A stretch of 64,000 nt of DNA from Caballeronia concitans (GTDB lineage Bacteria; Pseudomonadota; Gammaproteobacteria; Burkholderiales; Burkholderiaceae). Where the stretch lies: the NCBI RefSeq assembly GCF_001544615.1, contig NZ_FCNV02000001.1:372001-436000 (forward strand), read 5' to 3'. A program made the position numbers and the translations under genes. Below are positions 26,306-35,843 of the stretch, piece by piece; the first letter of the stretch is position 1; the number at the start of each line of letters is the position of its first letter. The notes under the pieces were generated by a model that saw only the letters and a list, made by a program, of their open reading frames with translations, was not told where the DNA came from and ran no database searches.

Positions 26306-27370
26306 TTAGCCGATCGCAACCTGACGCAGGACCGGGCGTTTCGCGGCCTGGAGCATCGCGGTGTAGGTATCGACGTAGTTCTGCGCCATGGTCTTCGCGC
26401 TGAAGCGGCGCTCGAACTGCGCGCGGATTTCCGTGCGCGACAGCTCGTCGATCCGATGCAGCGCGCCCACCGCGCCGTGAACGTCCTCGCAGATGAAGCC
26501 GGTCACGCCATGATCGATGACTTCCGGCACGGAGCCGCGATTGAACGCGATCACCGGCGTTCCGCACGCCATCGCTTCGATCATCACGAGGCCGAACGGC
26601 TCGTTCCAGTCGATCGGGAACAGGAGCGCCTTCGCGCCCGACAGGAACTCCGGCTTCTGCGCCTCGTTGATTTCGCCGATGAATTCGACGTGCGCCTGCG
26701 ACAGCAGCGGCTCGATCGTCGACTTGAAATAGTCCTGATCGGCCTTGTCGACCTTGGCCGCGATCTTCAGCGGTAGGCCGCTTTGCGCCGCGATCTTGAT
26801 GGCCAGGTCCGCGCGCTTTTCGGGGCAGATCCGGCCGAGAAACGCGAGATATTCGGGCTTCTTGTGCGGCTGCGGCGTGAGCAGGTCGTCCGGCAGGCCG
26901 TGATACACCGTGTTCAGCCAGTTCGCCTGCGGCAGCGGGCCGCGCTGGTTGTCCGAAATCGAGATGACGTTCGCTTTCGTGAAGGTATCGAAGATCGGCT
27001 GCAGCTCGGGCAGATCGAGACGGCCGTGCAGCGTGGTCACGAACGGCGTGTCGAGCTGCGAAAACAGCGGGAACGGCATGTAGTCGAGGTGAAAGTGCAG
27101 CACGTCGAACTCGTGGGCGCGGCGGCGGACCGTTTCGAGCAGCAGCATGTGCGGCGCGAGCGCATCGCGGATGGTCGGGTCGAGGCGCAGCGCGCGCGGC
27201 CACGCGGCTTCGAGCGTCGCCTTGGTTTGCGAATCGCCGCTTGCGAACAAGGTTACATCGTGGCCGAGATCGACGAGCGCATCCGTCAGATAAGACACCA
27301 CGCGCTCAGTGCCGCCGTAGAACTTCGGGGGGACTGCTTCGTGCAACGGTGCAATTTGTGCGATTCGCAT
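26306..27370 (-). CDS. glycosyltransferase family 4 protein
   Basis: 354-residue GT-B enzyme. The N-terminal Rossmann domain starts MRIAQIAPLHEAVPPKFYGG with the glycine-rich acceptor loop TERVVSYL. The C-terminal donor domain has YLAFLGRICPEKRADLAI and the EX7E-type region EPFGLVMIEAMACGTPVIAF. It transfers a sugar from a nucleotide donor, in a polysaccharide, glycolipid or compatible-solute pathway that cannot be named from context. It is a single gene with its own terminator. Confidence 0.9.
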   Translation of the reverse strand: MRIAQIAPLHEAVPPKFYGGTERVVSYLTDALVDLGHDVTLFASGDSQTKATLEAAWPRALRLDPTIRDALAPHMLLLETVRRRAHEFDVLHFHLDYMPFPLFSQLDTPFVTTLHGRLDLPELQPIFDTFTKANVISISDNQRGPLPQANWLNTVYHGLPDDLLTPQPHKKPEYLAFLGRICPEKRADLAIKIAAQSGLPLKIAAKVDKADQDYFKSTIEPLLSQAHVEFIGEINEAQKPEFLSGAKALLFPIDWNEPFGLVMIEAMACGTPVIAFNRGSVPEVIDHGVTGFICEDVHGAVGALHRIDELSRTEIRAQFERRFSAKTMAQNYVDTYTAMLQAAKRPVLRQVAIG

Positions 27371-28050
27371 AACGTGGTTCTCCAGTGTGGGCCGCGATCG
27401 GCGGTTTGCGCCTCTGGCCCTTGCAGAGCAGTGCCGGAGCTTCGCTTCTAACGCAACTCCGGGCCATGCAAAGCTTTCGTGTGGACATGCGGTGAAGCCG
27501 GTCGAACAGTTGACGCATGCCTTTCGGACGGGCGGCCGGCGCGAAGTGAGTGGGTTGCTTCAGGCTGCCCAGAACAGGTTCCGGCTCTCGACCGGGTTAT
27601 CCCTTACGTTCATTATCGGGATCGAGAGCGGCATTTCACGTCATTTTTCAATCGCTTAACCTTGTTACAGCGCGAAACACCGACTGTTACGAAGTCAAAA
27701 ATTGCACCGTTCGCGGTGCCGGGTACACAGATCGACCGCGCGACGCGAGCGGCGAGGCGTTCCGTAGCACGTGGCGTTCCCGGTCCGCCAGCCTAAAGTC
27801 CGGACGATTCGCGCCGATAAAGCCTTTGCCGACGCGCAACTGACTCGTGTTGTGTACGAATTTTTCCTACACGATTTCGGGCGAAAATCCGTCGGCGAGT
27901 CGGTGTGTCCGTCCGATAGGCGCGCGAGCCGCGCCGGGCGACAATCGGGCCGACACATTATGCGGGGCCGGATTCGCCGGTTTTTTTTGGCGCATTCGAG
28001 CAAACGTTTCCCGCGCGGCCTGACCAGCCAAGAATCGACTCGGGGAAAAG
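27371..28050. other. long divergent control region before flhD
   Basis: 680 bp between the glycosyltransferase (minus) and flhD (plus), the longest gene-poor stretch of the window. It must hold promoters for both. Visible landmarks are a minus-strand intrinsic terminator at 27697-27719 with no gene upstream of it, and a T8 run at 27981-27988 in the flhD leader. I could not assign CRP-type or other operators with confidence. Open frames here lack the third-position bias of real genes. Confidence 0.5.
27697..27719 (-). terminator. orphan minus-strand intrinsic terminator
   Basis: On the minus strand GCACCG, a CGAA tetraloop, CGGTGC, then AATTTTTG. The hairpin is short but compact and has a proper T-run. 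No coding gene on the minus strand ends near it, so it may end a non-coding transcript that starts in the flhD leader region. Confidence 0.55.
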
Positions 28051-28404
28051 ATGACGGCCACGAAATTCGGCGATAGCGCAGGCATGAGCGCAGCCACCGG
28101 CGCGTGTACAAGCACGGGCGCGCTCGCGGAAATTCGCGAGGTGAATCTGTCGTATTTGCTGCTCGCGCAAGCGATGCTTCGCGAGGACCGCGATACGGCG
28201 ATGTCCCGGCTCGGCCTGTCCGAGCACGTCGCCGATGTCGTCGCGTCGCTTACGCCGGTGCAGGCGGTGAAAGTGGCGTCGTCGAGCCATCTGCTATGCC
28301 GCTTCCGGTTCGACGACCACACGATCCTTTCATCGCTCGCGGACAAGGGCAAGCGCGCGGCGCTCGCGCAGGCCGCCGACGCGGCTGTCGCGCAAATCGG
28401 CTGA
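28051..28404 (+). CDS. flhD: flagellar master regulator subunit FlhD
   Basis: 117 residues. FlhD normally joins FlhC in a D4C2 complex that activates class II flagellar genes. The family core is clear: [20 protein letters not shown], then [17 protein letters not shown], with the cysteine that forms the dimer disulfide in E. coli. An N-terminal extension of about 25 residues precedes the core. GGGGAAAAG gives the RBS. It is followed directly by motA after 180 bp; the flhC gene expected at this place is absent. Confidence 0.9.
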   Translation: MTATKFGDSAGMSAATGACTSTGALAEIREVNLSYLLLAQAMLREDRDTAMSRLGLSEHVADVVASLTPVQAVKVASSSHLLCRFRFDDHTILSSLADKGKRAALAQAADAAVAQIG

Positions 28405-28584
28405 TAAGCGGCTGCACAATTTCTTCAGACGCGGCGTCCGTCCGCGCCCCGGGCCTGCCCGCGCCGCGCCATTGCGCCGCACGCGCGGCGGCCTCCCGCC
28501 CTCAAAGTTTTCCTCCCCGATGCCGTAAACAACCTTAACCGCGCACTCACGCCGGTCATCCGCATCAATATCGAGGACTCGCCC

Positions 28585-29445
28585 GTGCTGATTTTCGTTG
28601 GAACGCTCGTGACATTGCTGTCCGTTTTCGGCGGTTACGCGCTCGAAGGCGGCCACCTTGGCGCGCTCGTGCAGCCCGTCGAAATCCTGATGATCGTGGG
28701 CGCGGGCATCGGCGCATTCATCCTCGGCAACGGCATCAAGACGATCAAGGCGACGCTGCTCGTCATTCCCACGCTGTTCAAAGGCTCCAAGTACAACAAG
28801 GACGTGTACATGGAACTGATGGGCCTGCTCTACGTCCTGCTCGCGAAGGCGCGCAAGGAAGGCACGCTCACGCTCGAAGCCGACATCGACGATCCGAACA
28901 AAAGCCCGATCTTCAGCCAGTACCCGAAGATTCTCGCGGACCATCACATCGTCGAATTCCTCACGGACTATCTGCGCCTGATGGTCGGCGGCAACATGAA
29001 CGCGTTCGAAATCGAAAGCCTGATGGACGAAGAGATCGAGACGCATCACGTGGAAGGCGAAGCGCCCGCGCAGGCGCTGCACAAGGTCGGCGACGCGATG
29101 CCCGCGTTCGGCATCGTCGCGGCGGTGATGGGCGTCGTGCATACGATGGCGTCCGCCGATCAGCCGCCCGCGATTCTCGGCGAGATGATCGCGCAGGCGC
29201 TCGTCGGCACGTTCCTCGGCATTCTCATTTCGTACGGCTTCATCGGGCCGCTCGCGAACATCGCGGAGCAGCGCGTCGCCGAGCAGACGAAGATGTTCCA
29301 GTGCATCAAGGTGACGATCCTCGCGAGCCTGAACGGCTACGCGCCCGCGATCGCCGTCGAATTCGGCCGCAAGGTGCTGTTCTCGACGGAGCGTCCGTCG
29401 TTCTCCGAACTCGAAGAGCACGTGCGCCGAGTGAAGGCGAAGTGA
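28585..29445 (+). CDS. motA: flagellar motor stator protein MotA
   Basis: 286-residue inner-membrane stator subunit that, with MotB, conducts protons to turn the flagellum. It starts at a GTG (28585) with MLIFVGTLVTLLSVFGGYA, matching the family N-terminus. Four membrane segments are visible; the cytoplasmic loop between the second and third carries the charged residues that touch FliG (LTDYLRLMVGGNMNAFEIES), and MPAFGIVAAVMGVVHTM contains the conserved proline. It lies 7 bp before motB. Confidence 0.96.
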   Translation: MLIFVGTLVTLLSVFGGYALEGGHLGALVQPVEILMIVGAGIGAFILGNGIKTIKATLLVIPTLFKGSKYNKDVYMELMGLLYVLLAKARKEGTLTLEADIDDPNKSPIFSQYPKILADHHIVEFLTDYLRLMVGGNMNAFEIESLMDEEIETHHVEGEAPAQALHKVGDAMPAFGIVAAVMGVVHTMASADQPPAILGEMIAQALVGTFLGILISYGFIGPLANIAEQRVAEQTKMFQCIKVTILASLNGYAPAIAVEFGRKVLFSTERPSFSELEEHVRRVKAK

Positions 29446-29452
29446 CGGCATC

Positions 29453-30415
29453 ATGAGCGAAAAAGACCGTCCGATCTTCATCAAGCGTGTCGTCGGCAGA
29501 GGCGCGAAAGGGCATCACGGCGGCGCGTGGAAGCTCGCTTACGCGGACTTCATGACCGCGATGATGGCGTTCTTCCTGCTGATGTGGCTGCTTTCGTCGA
29601 CGTCGCCGGTGCAGCGGCGCGGCATCGCCGAGTACTTCAACATGCCGCTCAAGGCCGCGATGGTCGGCGGAAAAACCGTCGGCATGGATTCGAGCATCAT
29701 CACGGGCGGCGGGCGCGATATCTCCAGCCCCGAGCCGGGCACCATGCGCATGAGCGACCGCACGCCGCGCACCGAACCCGACGACGAAGCGCTCAAACAG
29801 GCCACCACCGAACTCGAACGCCGCGAACAGGTGCGGCTGCACGACCTGCAAGTGAAGCTGATGGCGGCGATCGAGGCGAACCCGACGCTGCAGCAGTTCA
29901 AGCAGCAGATTCGCATCGAATCGACGCAACAGGGCTTGCGCATCGAAATCGTCGATACACAAAAGCGCCCGATGTTCGCGCTCTCCAGCGACACCGTGCA
30001 GCCGTACATGCGCGACATCCTGCGCGAAATCGGCCGCACGCTGAACGACGTGCCGAACCGCATCGTCGTGCAGGGACACACCGACGCCGTGAAGTACGCG
30101 GGCGGCGAGAAGGGCTATAGCAACTGGGAACTGTCGGCGGATCGCGCAAACGCGTCGCGGCGCGAATTGATCGCGGGCGGCATGGACGAAGCGAAGGTGC
30201 TGCGCGTGCTCGGCCTCGCGTCGACACAGAACCTCAATCGCAAAGACCCGCTCGATCCCGAGAACCGGCGCATCAGCGTGATCGTGCTGAACCACAAGTC
30301 CGAAGCGGCCATGCTGCGCGACGACGGCGCGCCCGGCGCGGTGTTCGACAACGCGCCCGCGGATGCATCGAACGCGCCGGAAGCCGGCTCGCTCCTCAAA
30401 AAGCTCGCGCACTAA
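29453..30415 (+). CDS. motB: flagellar motor stator protein MotB
   Basis: 320 residues. A single N-terminal membrane helix contains the proton-binding aspartate D32 in KLAYADFMTAMMAFFLLMWL. A C-terminal OmpA-like peptidoglycan-binding domain follows (VVQGHTDAVKYAGG, NWELSADRANASRRELIAGG, RRISVIVL), which anchors the stator to the cell wall. It forms a two-gene unit with motA, and the chemotaxis genes follow. Confidence 0.97.
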   Translation: MSEKDRPIFIKRVVGRGAKGHHGGAWKLAYADFMTAMMAFFLLMWLLSSTSPVQRRGIAEYFNMPLKAAMVGGKTVGMDSSIITGGGRDISSPEPGTMRMSDRTPRTEPDDEALKQATTELERREQVRLHDLQVKLMAAIEANPTLQQFKQQIRIESTQQGLRIEIVDTQKRPMFALSSDTVQPYMRDILREIGRTLNDVPNRIVVQGHTDAVKYAGGEKGYSNWELSADRANASRRELIAGGMDEAKVLRVLGLASTQNLNRKDPLDPENRRISVIVLNHKSEAAMLRDDGAPGAVFDNAPADASNAPEAGSLLKKLAH

Positions 30416-30491
30416 GCGAAATAGCTTTCAAAAAACGCTCAAGACTGCGCACGTTTTGGCCGTCATCACGGCAAGACCGCGAGAGACACAC

Positions 30492-30878
30492 ATGATCAAG
30501 AACATTCTGGCAATCGACGATTCCGCCGCCATGCGGCAAATCCTCTCCGCCACGCTGACGACAGCGGGCTACGAGGTGACCGTGGCGTCGGACGGCGACG
30601 AAGGACTCGAATGGGCGCTCGCCGAGCGCTTCGATCTCGTGCTCACGGACCATCACATGCCGAAGAAGAGCGGGCTCGATCTGATCGTCGAATTGCGGGC
30701 AAATCCCGCGTACAGGGCGACGCCGATTCTCGTGCTCACCACCGAAGACGGCGAGCCGTTCAAGGACGCGGCGCGGACGGCGGGCGCGACGGGCTGGATC
30801 GAGAAACCGCTCGATCCGGACTTGCTGACCGAAGTGGTCGCGGCGATCGCGGAAGCGCAGGAACACGAGCAGCACTGA
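30492..30878 (+). CDS. CheY-like response regulator
   Basis: 128-residue single-domain receiver. The phospho-acceptor is D53 in LVLTDHHMPKKSGLD, the acidic pair is in LAIDDS, and T in LVLTTED and K in IEKPLDP complete the site. The start ATG at 30492 is chosen over the upstream frame. It lies between motB and cheA, as in related genomes, and is distinct from the second CheY at 38716, which is closer to enteric CheY. It may be a phosphate sink or serve a separate output. Confidence 0.9.
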   Translation: MIKNILAIDDSAAMRQILSATLTTAGYEVTVASDGDEGLEWALAERFDLVLTDHHMPKKSGLDLIVELRANPAYRATPILVLTTEDGEPFKDAARTAGATGWIEKPLDPDLLTEVVAAIAEAQEHEQH

Positions 30879-30940
30879 AGCGGCAAGAAAGCAGCGGCGC
30901 AAAAACAGAACACACACAGCATTCTCGCGGTGAACCAAGC

Positions 30941-33214
30941 ATGACACTCGACATTACCCAGTTCTATCAAACCTTCTTCGACGAAGCCGATGAACTGCTC
31001 GCGCAGATGGAGCAACTGCTGCTCGTTCTGGATATCGCGAATCCCGATCCCGAGGACCTCGCGGCGATCTTCCGCGCGGCGCATTCGATCAAGGGCGGCG
31101 CGGCGACGTTCGGCTTCACGGCGCTCACCGAAACGACGCACATCCTCGAATCGCTGCTGGACCGCGCGCGCAACAACGAACTCGTCCTGCGCCGCGACAT
31201 GATCGACACGTTCCTCGCGACGAAAGACGTGCTCTCCGACCAGCTCGCCGCGTATCGCGCGAGCGCGGAGCCGGATGCCGCCGCCGCCGCCGCGATCTGC
31301 GCGAAGCTCGAACGGCTGAAGAACGAAGACGCGGGCGATGCGGCGGCAGCCGTCGCGGAACCGGCGCCGACGCACGCAGAAACGCAATTGCAAGTGCAAG
31401 CGCAAGCCGAACCGGCCTACGAAGGCCCGAACGCGCCGCCCGCGCATGTGCTCGCGCAGGCTATCGAAGCCATCGAAGACGACGGCAACTGGGACGGCGC
31501 GTTCGAGATCGCCGACGGCGCAAGCGAAGCCGCGAACGCAACGAATGCAGGAACCGCAGCCAGCGCATCGGCGGCGGAAGTTGGACCCCACCTGAAAATT
31601 ACGCTACGGGGGGTGGGCGAGAAGGACCTGGCGACTTTGACCGAGGAGCTGGGGAACCTGGGCAGCATCGTCGGAGAAAAGAAGACGGACGCCGAACTCG
31701 TGCTTTGGCTCGATTCGGACGTCAGCGCCGACGACATCGTGGCCGTGTGCTGCTTCGTGATCGATGAATCGCAAATTGCGATCGGCCGGGGCGATGCGCA
31801 GGCCAGCGCGCCGGTACAACCGGAGCAACCGGAGGCATCGGAGCAACACACGCTACACGCACAGCCGGCCGTATCGCAGGCGCAGGACGCGCCCGCATCC
31901 GCGGCTCAGCACAAAGAAGAAGCGGCGAAGGCGGCGGCGCAAGTCGCTGCCGCCATCCCGTCATCCGCCGCGCAAAAGAGCGCATCGGGCGACGCCGAGA
32001 AGAAGGCGCGTCCGCAAGCTGCGGCATCGGCGGAAGGCAGCTCGATTCGCGTCGGCGTGGAGAAGGTCGATCAGCTCATCAATCTCGTGGGCGAACTCGT
32101 CATCACGCAGGCGATGCTCGCGGAAACCACGAGCGCGTTCGATCCCGCATTGCACGACCGTCTTTTCAACGGCATGGCGCAGTTGGAGCGCAACGCGCGC
32201 GACCTGCAAGAGGCCGTCATGTCCATCCGCATGATGCCGATGGACTACGTTTTCAGCCGCTTCCCGCGACTCGTGCGCGACATTGCCGGCAAGCTCGGCA
32301 AGGAAGTGGAACTCGTCACGTTCGGTCAGGCGACCGAACTCGACAAGAGCCTGATCGAACGCATCATCGATCCGCTCACGCACCTCGTGCGCAACTCGCT
32401 CGATCACGGCATCGAGACCGTCGAAACGCGCCGCGCGGCGGGCAAGCCCGCGACCGGGCAGCTCGTGCTGTCGGCGGCGCATCACGGCGGCAACATCGTC
32501 ATTGAAGTGAGCGACGACGGCGCCGGCCTGCGCCGCGACAAGATTCTCGCGAAGGCGCAGAAGCAGGGCATGCAGGTTTCCGAATCGATGAGCGACGAAG
32601 AAGTGTGGCAGCTCATCTTCATGCCGGGCTTCTCGACCGCCGAACAGGTGACCGACATTTCCGGACGCGGCGTCGGCATGGACGTCGTTAAGCGCAACAT
32701 CCAGTCGATGGGCGGCCACGTCGAAATCATGTCGCGCCAGGGCGCTGGCACGACGACGAAGATCGTGCTGCCGCTCACGCTCGCGATTCTCGACGGCATG
32801 TCGGTGAAGGTGGGCAACGAGATCTTCATTCTGCCGCTCAACTTCGTGATGGAGTCGCTGCAACCCGCCGCCGACGACATCTACACGGTCGCCAACGGCG
32901 AGCGCGTGGTGCGCGTGCGCGGCGAATATCTGCCTCTCGTGGCGCTGCATTCCGTGTTCGACGTGGAAGGCGCGCGCACGGAGCCGACGCAGGGAATCAT
33001 CACGATCCTGCAAACGGAAGGGCGGCGCATGGCCATGCTGATCGACGAACTCGTCGGCCAGCAGCAAGTGGTCGTGAAGAACCTCGAAACGAATTACCGC
33101 AAGGTGCACGGCATTTCCGCCGCGACCATCCTGGGCGACGGCAGCGTCGCGCTGATCGTCGACGTGGCCGCGCTCAACCGCGAATCGCGGGCGCAGCACT
33201 CGCATACCCATTAA
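30941..33214 (+). CDS. cheA: chemotaxis histidine kinase CheA
   Basis: 757 residues. The HPt domain has the phospho-histidine H48 in AAHSIKGGAATFGF. An Ala/Glu-rich linker and a small alpha/beta domain (about residues 215-285, HLKITLRGVGEKDLATLTEE) in the P2 position follow, then a second linker, the dimerisation domain (VDQLINLVGELVITQAMLAE), the ATPase (HLVRNSLDHGIE, VSDDGAGLRRDKI, GRGVGMDVVKRNI) and a C-terminal CheW-like domain. It autophosphorylates when coupled to receptors by CheW and passes phosphate to CheY and CheB. The start is the ATG at 30941. Confidence 0.97.
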   Translation: MTLDITQFYQTFFDEADELLAQMEQLLLVLDIANPDPEDLAAIFRAAHSIKGGAATFGFTALTETTHILESLLDRARNNELVLRRDMIDTFLATKDVLSDQLAAYRASAEPDAAAAAAICAKLERLKNEDAGDAAAAVAEPAPTHAETQLQVQAQAEPAYEGPNAPPAHVLAQAIEAIEDDGNWDGAFEIADGASEAANATNAGTAASASAAEVGPHLKITLRGVGEKDLATLTEELGNLGSIVGEKKTDAELVLWLDSDVSADDIVAVCCFVIDESQIAIGRGDAQASAPVQPEQPEASEQHTLHAQPAVSQAQDAPASAAQHKEEAAKAAAQVAAAIPSSAAQKSASGDAEKKARPQAAASAEGSSIRVGVEKVDQLINLVGELVITQAMLAETTSAFDPALHDRLFNGMAQLERNARDLQEAVMSIRMMPMDYVFSRFPRLVRDIAGKLGKEVELVTFGQATELDKSLIERIIDPLTHLVRNSLDHGIETVETRRAAGKPATGQLVLSAAHHGGNIVIEVSDDGAGLRRDKILAKAQKQGMQVSESMSDEEVWQLIFMPGFSTAEQVTDISGRGVGMDVVKRNIQSMGGHVEIMSRQGAGTTTKIVLPLTLAILDGMSVKVGNEIFILPLNFVMESLQPAADDIYTVANGERVVRVRGEYLPLVALHSVFDVEGARTEPTQGIITILQTEGRRMAMLIDELVGQQQVVVKNLETNYRKVHGISAATILGDGSVALIVDVAALNRESRAQHSHTH

Positions 33215-33241
33215 ACATATCGACCGACTTTGGGGATTCTC

Positions 33242-33757
33242 ATGGCAGACATCCAATCGAATCAAGCAACGTCTTCGCGCCGCGATGCACAGCACGCCGA
33301 AGCAGCCGGACAGGAATTCCTCGTGTTCACGCTGGGCGCGGAGGAATACGGCATCGACATTCTGAAGGTGCAGGAAATTCGCGGCTACGACAGCGTGACG
33401 CGCATCGCGAATGCGCCCGCGTTCATCAAGGGCGTGATCAATCTGCGCGGCATCATCGTGCCGATCGTCGACATGCGCATCAAGTTCAACCTCGGCCGCG
33501 TCGAATACGACAACCAGACGGTCGTCATCATTCTGAACGTCGCGCATCGCGTGGTCGGCATGGTGGTGGACGGCGTGTCTGACGTGCTCACGCTCACGCA
33601 GGAACAGGTGATGCCCGCGCCGGAATTCGGCGCGACGCTCACGTCGGAATATCTGACCGGCTTAGGCACGGTGGATGGCCGCATGCTGATCCTGATGGAT
33701 ATCGAAAAGCTCATGACCAGCCGCGAGATGGAGTTGATCGACTCCGTCGCCGCCTAA
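33242..33757 (+). CDS. cheW: chemotaxis adaptor CheW
   Basis: 171-residue SH3-like coupling protein joining CheA to receptors. It has [38 protein letters not shown] and the receptor-contact region [10 protein letters not shown]. The start ATG at 33242 has GGGG about 8 nt upstream. It lies 27 bp after cheA. Its stop codon abuts an AAGC repeat tract. Confidence 0.96.
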   Translation: MADIQSNQATSSRRDAQHAEAAGQEFLVFTLGAEEYGIDILKVQEIRGYDSVTRIANAPAFIKGVINLRGIIVPIVDMRIKFNLGRVEYDNQTVVIILNVAHRVVGMVVDGVSDVLTLTQEQVMPAPEFGATLTSEYLTGLGTVDGRMLILMDIEKLMTSREMELIDSVAA

Positions 33758-33788
33758 AGCAAGCAAGCAAGCAAGAAAGCAAGCAAGC
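33757..33788. repeat. AAGC tetranucleotide repeat tract
   Basis: Seven AAGC-type units (four perfect in a row, a one-unit interruption, then three more) between the cheW stop and the MCP start, ending 33 bp before the MCP ATG. It is not in a coding frame, so length changes would alter spacing in the leader and not the protein. Confidence 0.85.
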
Positions 33789-33821
33789 GCTCGCACGCAT
33801 CGCGCGCCAAGGAAGAAAGCC

Positions 33822-35714
33822 ATGCTCAAGAAGTTGTCGATCCGCACGACGCTCACGCTCGTCGGTCTGTTGTTCGTCGGTTGCGCGGCCATCATCGGCG
33901 CGCTCTCCCTCGTCGGCCTGAATACCACGAGCGCCTCGCTCGCGTCGCTTGCCGACGAGGACATGGTCGCGATGCGCGCGCTCTCGGAGACGTCGTCGTA
34001 TCTGCTGCGCGCGCGCGTCACGCTGGATCGCGTGCGTTCGCTCGACGAAGCGGGCAACGAAGCGGAAGCGAAGAAGGCGCTGGAGCGCGGCCGTTTCCTG
34101 CTCGGCAAGAGCGAGGAGAACTGGAAGGTCTACCTGAACACGAACAAGCCGATGCTGCCGAAAGAGACGCTCGACGCGCTCGTCACCCAGCACGACACGC
34201 TCGTGAAGACCGGCGTCGAGCCCGAGTTCGCCGCGATCGCCGCGAACGACATGGCCGCGTATCACGCTATCGCCGACACGAAGATCAGCCCGATGTTCGT
34301 CGCGTTCGATCAGGCGGTCACGGCGGCGGTGGCGTTCCAGCAGAAGCACGCGGAAGAGTCGCGCGCGAATGCGTCGTCGCAGAACGGGACGCTCTTCATG
34401 GTCATCGGCGGGATGCTCGGCTTGTCGGTGCTGATTTTGATCGGCACGCGCTTCGCACTCGGCGCGCTCGTCGTCAATCCGATCAACGAAGCCGTGGATC
34501 ACTTCGAGCGCATCTCGCGCGGCGACCTCACGAAGTCCGCGCATTGGAACAGCCAGAACGAGATCGGGCGTCTTTTCGAAGGCATCGAACGCATGCGCAC
34601 GAATCTCACGACGATGGTCGGCGCGGTGCATCGCGGCGCGGAATCGATCGATGTCGGCGCGCACGAAATCGCGAGCGGCAACACGGATCTGTCGCAGCGC
34701 ACGGAAGAGCAGGCGGCGTCGCTGCAGGAAACGGCGTCGAGCATGGAAGAGCTGACGAGCACGGTGAAGCAGAACGCGGACAACGCGCGTCAGGCGAGCC
34801 AGCTCGCGGTGAACGCGTCGGATATCGCGTCGCGCGGCGGCCAGGTCGTCGAGCAGGTCGTCGATACGATGAACGCGATTGCATCGAGTTCGAGCAAGGT
34901 CGTGGACATCATCGGCGTGATCGAAGGCATCGCGTTCCAGACGAACATTCTCGCGCTGAACGCGGCCGTGGAAGCGGCACGTGCCGGCGAAGAAGGGCGC
35001 GGATTCGCGGTCGTCGCGGGCGAAGTGCGCTCGCTCGCGCAACGCAGCGCGGCGGCGGCGAAGGAAATCAAGGCGCTCATCGGCGATTCTGCCGACAAGG
35101 TGCAAAGCGGCTCGGAACTCGTGACGCGCGCCGGTGAAACGATGGGCGAGATCGTGCAGGCCGTGCGCCGCGTGACCGACATCATGGGCGAGATCAGCGC
35201 GGCGTCGGAAGAGCAGTCCGACGGCATCGAGCAAGTGAATCGCGCGGTCACGCAGATGGACAGCGTGACGCAGCAGAACGCGGCGCTCGTCGAAGAAGCG
35301 GCGGCAGCGGCGGCATCGCTCGAAGAGCAGACGCGTCAGTTGAAGGACGTCGTGGGGCAATGGCGCATCGAAAACACGTCGATGACGACGGCGCGCCCGA
35401 GCGCATCGGTGGCGGCGGCGCGGCTTGCGCCTGCGGCGCCCGTGGTCGCGAAGGAAACGCGCATCGAGCCGGTGTCGGTGGCGTCGGCGTCGGCGTCGGT
35501 TCCTGCCGCGAAGCCGGTGAAAGCGCCGGTCGTCGCAAAAGTTTCGCAAGAGCCTAACGTCGCGCCGGAAACGGCCGTTATCAAGGATAAGAGCCGCGAT
35601 GCAAGCAAGCCCGCAAGCGTCGCGAAACCCGCACCGCGCGCAAGCGCGCCGGCAGCCGCCGCGCCGCGCGCCAGGGCCACCACCGCCGATGACGGCGACT
35701 GGGAAACCTTCTAA
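33822..35714 (+). CDS. methyl-accepting chemotaxis protein
   Basis: 630-residue transmembrane receptor. TM1 spans residues about 9-30, a four-helix-bundle periplasmic sensor follows (about 31-188), TM2 spans about 190-212 ([20 protein letters not shown]), then HAMP and the cytoplasmic signalling coiled coil. The hairpin tip [20 protein letters not shown] is intact. The tail is long, Ala/Pro/Val-rich and ends DGDWETF, a close match to the NWETF tether that binds CheR and CheB in enteric receptors. The ligand is unknown. Confidence 0.95.
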   Translation: MLKKLSIRTTLTLVGLLFVGCAAIIGALSLVGLNTTSASLASLADEDMVAMRALSETSSYLLRARVTLDRVRSLDEAGNEAEAKKALERGRFLLGKSEENWKVYLNTNKPMLPKETLDALVTQHDTLVKTGVEPEFAAIAANDMAAYHAIADTKISPMFVAFDQAVTAAVAFQQKHAEESRANASSQNGTLFMVIGGMLGLSVLILIGTRFALGALVVNPINEAVDHFERISRGDLTKSAHWNSQNEIGRLFEGIERMRTNLTTMVGAVHRGAESIDVGAHEIASGNTDLSQRTEEQAASLQETASSMEELTSTVKQNADNARQASQLAVNASDIASRGGQVVEQVVDTMNAIASSSSKVVDIIGVIEGIAFQTNILALNAAVEAARAGEEGRGFAVVAGEVRSLAQRSAAAAKEIKALIGDSADKVQSGSELVTRAGETMGEIVQAVRRVTDIMGEISAASEEQSDGIEQVNRAVTQMDSVTQQNAALVEEAAAAAASLEEQTRQLKDVVGQWRIENTSMTTARPSASVAAARLAPAAPVVAKETRIEPVSVASASASVPAAKPVKAPVVAKVSQEPNVAPETAVIKDKSRDASKPASVAKPAPRASAPAAAAPRARATTADDGDWETF

Positions 35715-35731
35715 GCATCACGGCTCGACAC

Positions 35732-35757
35732 GGCCACGCGCGCAACGCCGCGTGGCC
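35732..35757. repeat. hairpin between MCP and cheR
   Basis: GGCCACGCG / CGCGTGGCC perfect 9-bp stem with an 8-nt loop, 18 bp past the MCP stop. There is no T-run; it may be an mRNA processing or attenuation element between the receptor and adaptation genes. Confidence 0.5.
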
Positions 35758-35843
35758 AGCAGTTAGCAAAACCCGGCGCACGGTGAAGAGTCGAGCGTCG
35801 AGCAAGCGTCGACGACGGCGCCAGTCAAGCACGAGACATCATC

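Noticed and set aside
27695-28111. 138-codon minus-strand frame in the flhD leader
   Set aside because: Arg/Ser/Cys-rich, poor third-position bias, ends on the hairpin; a non-coding transcript is more plausible than a protein.
28405-28584. possible flhC remnant between flhD and motA
   Set aside because: I translated the region in its frames and found no FlhC-like segment or four-cysteine zinc motif, so a pseudogene cannot be supported.
30421-30491. sigma-28 promoter before the first cheY-like gene
   Set aside because: TCAAGACT and GCCGTCAT are present but the spacing is 12 and the -10 match is weak; not enough to call.
33711-35549. 612-codon minus-strand open frame opposite the receptor gene
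   Set aside because: Extremely Arg/His-rich, lies fully opposite the MCP coding sequence, no start signal.
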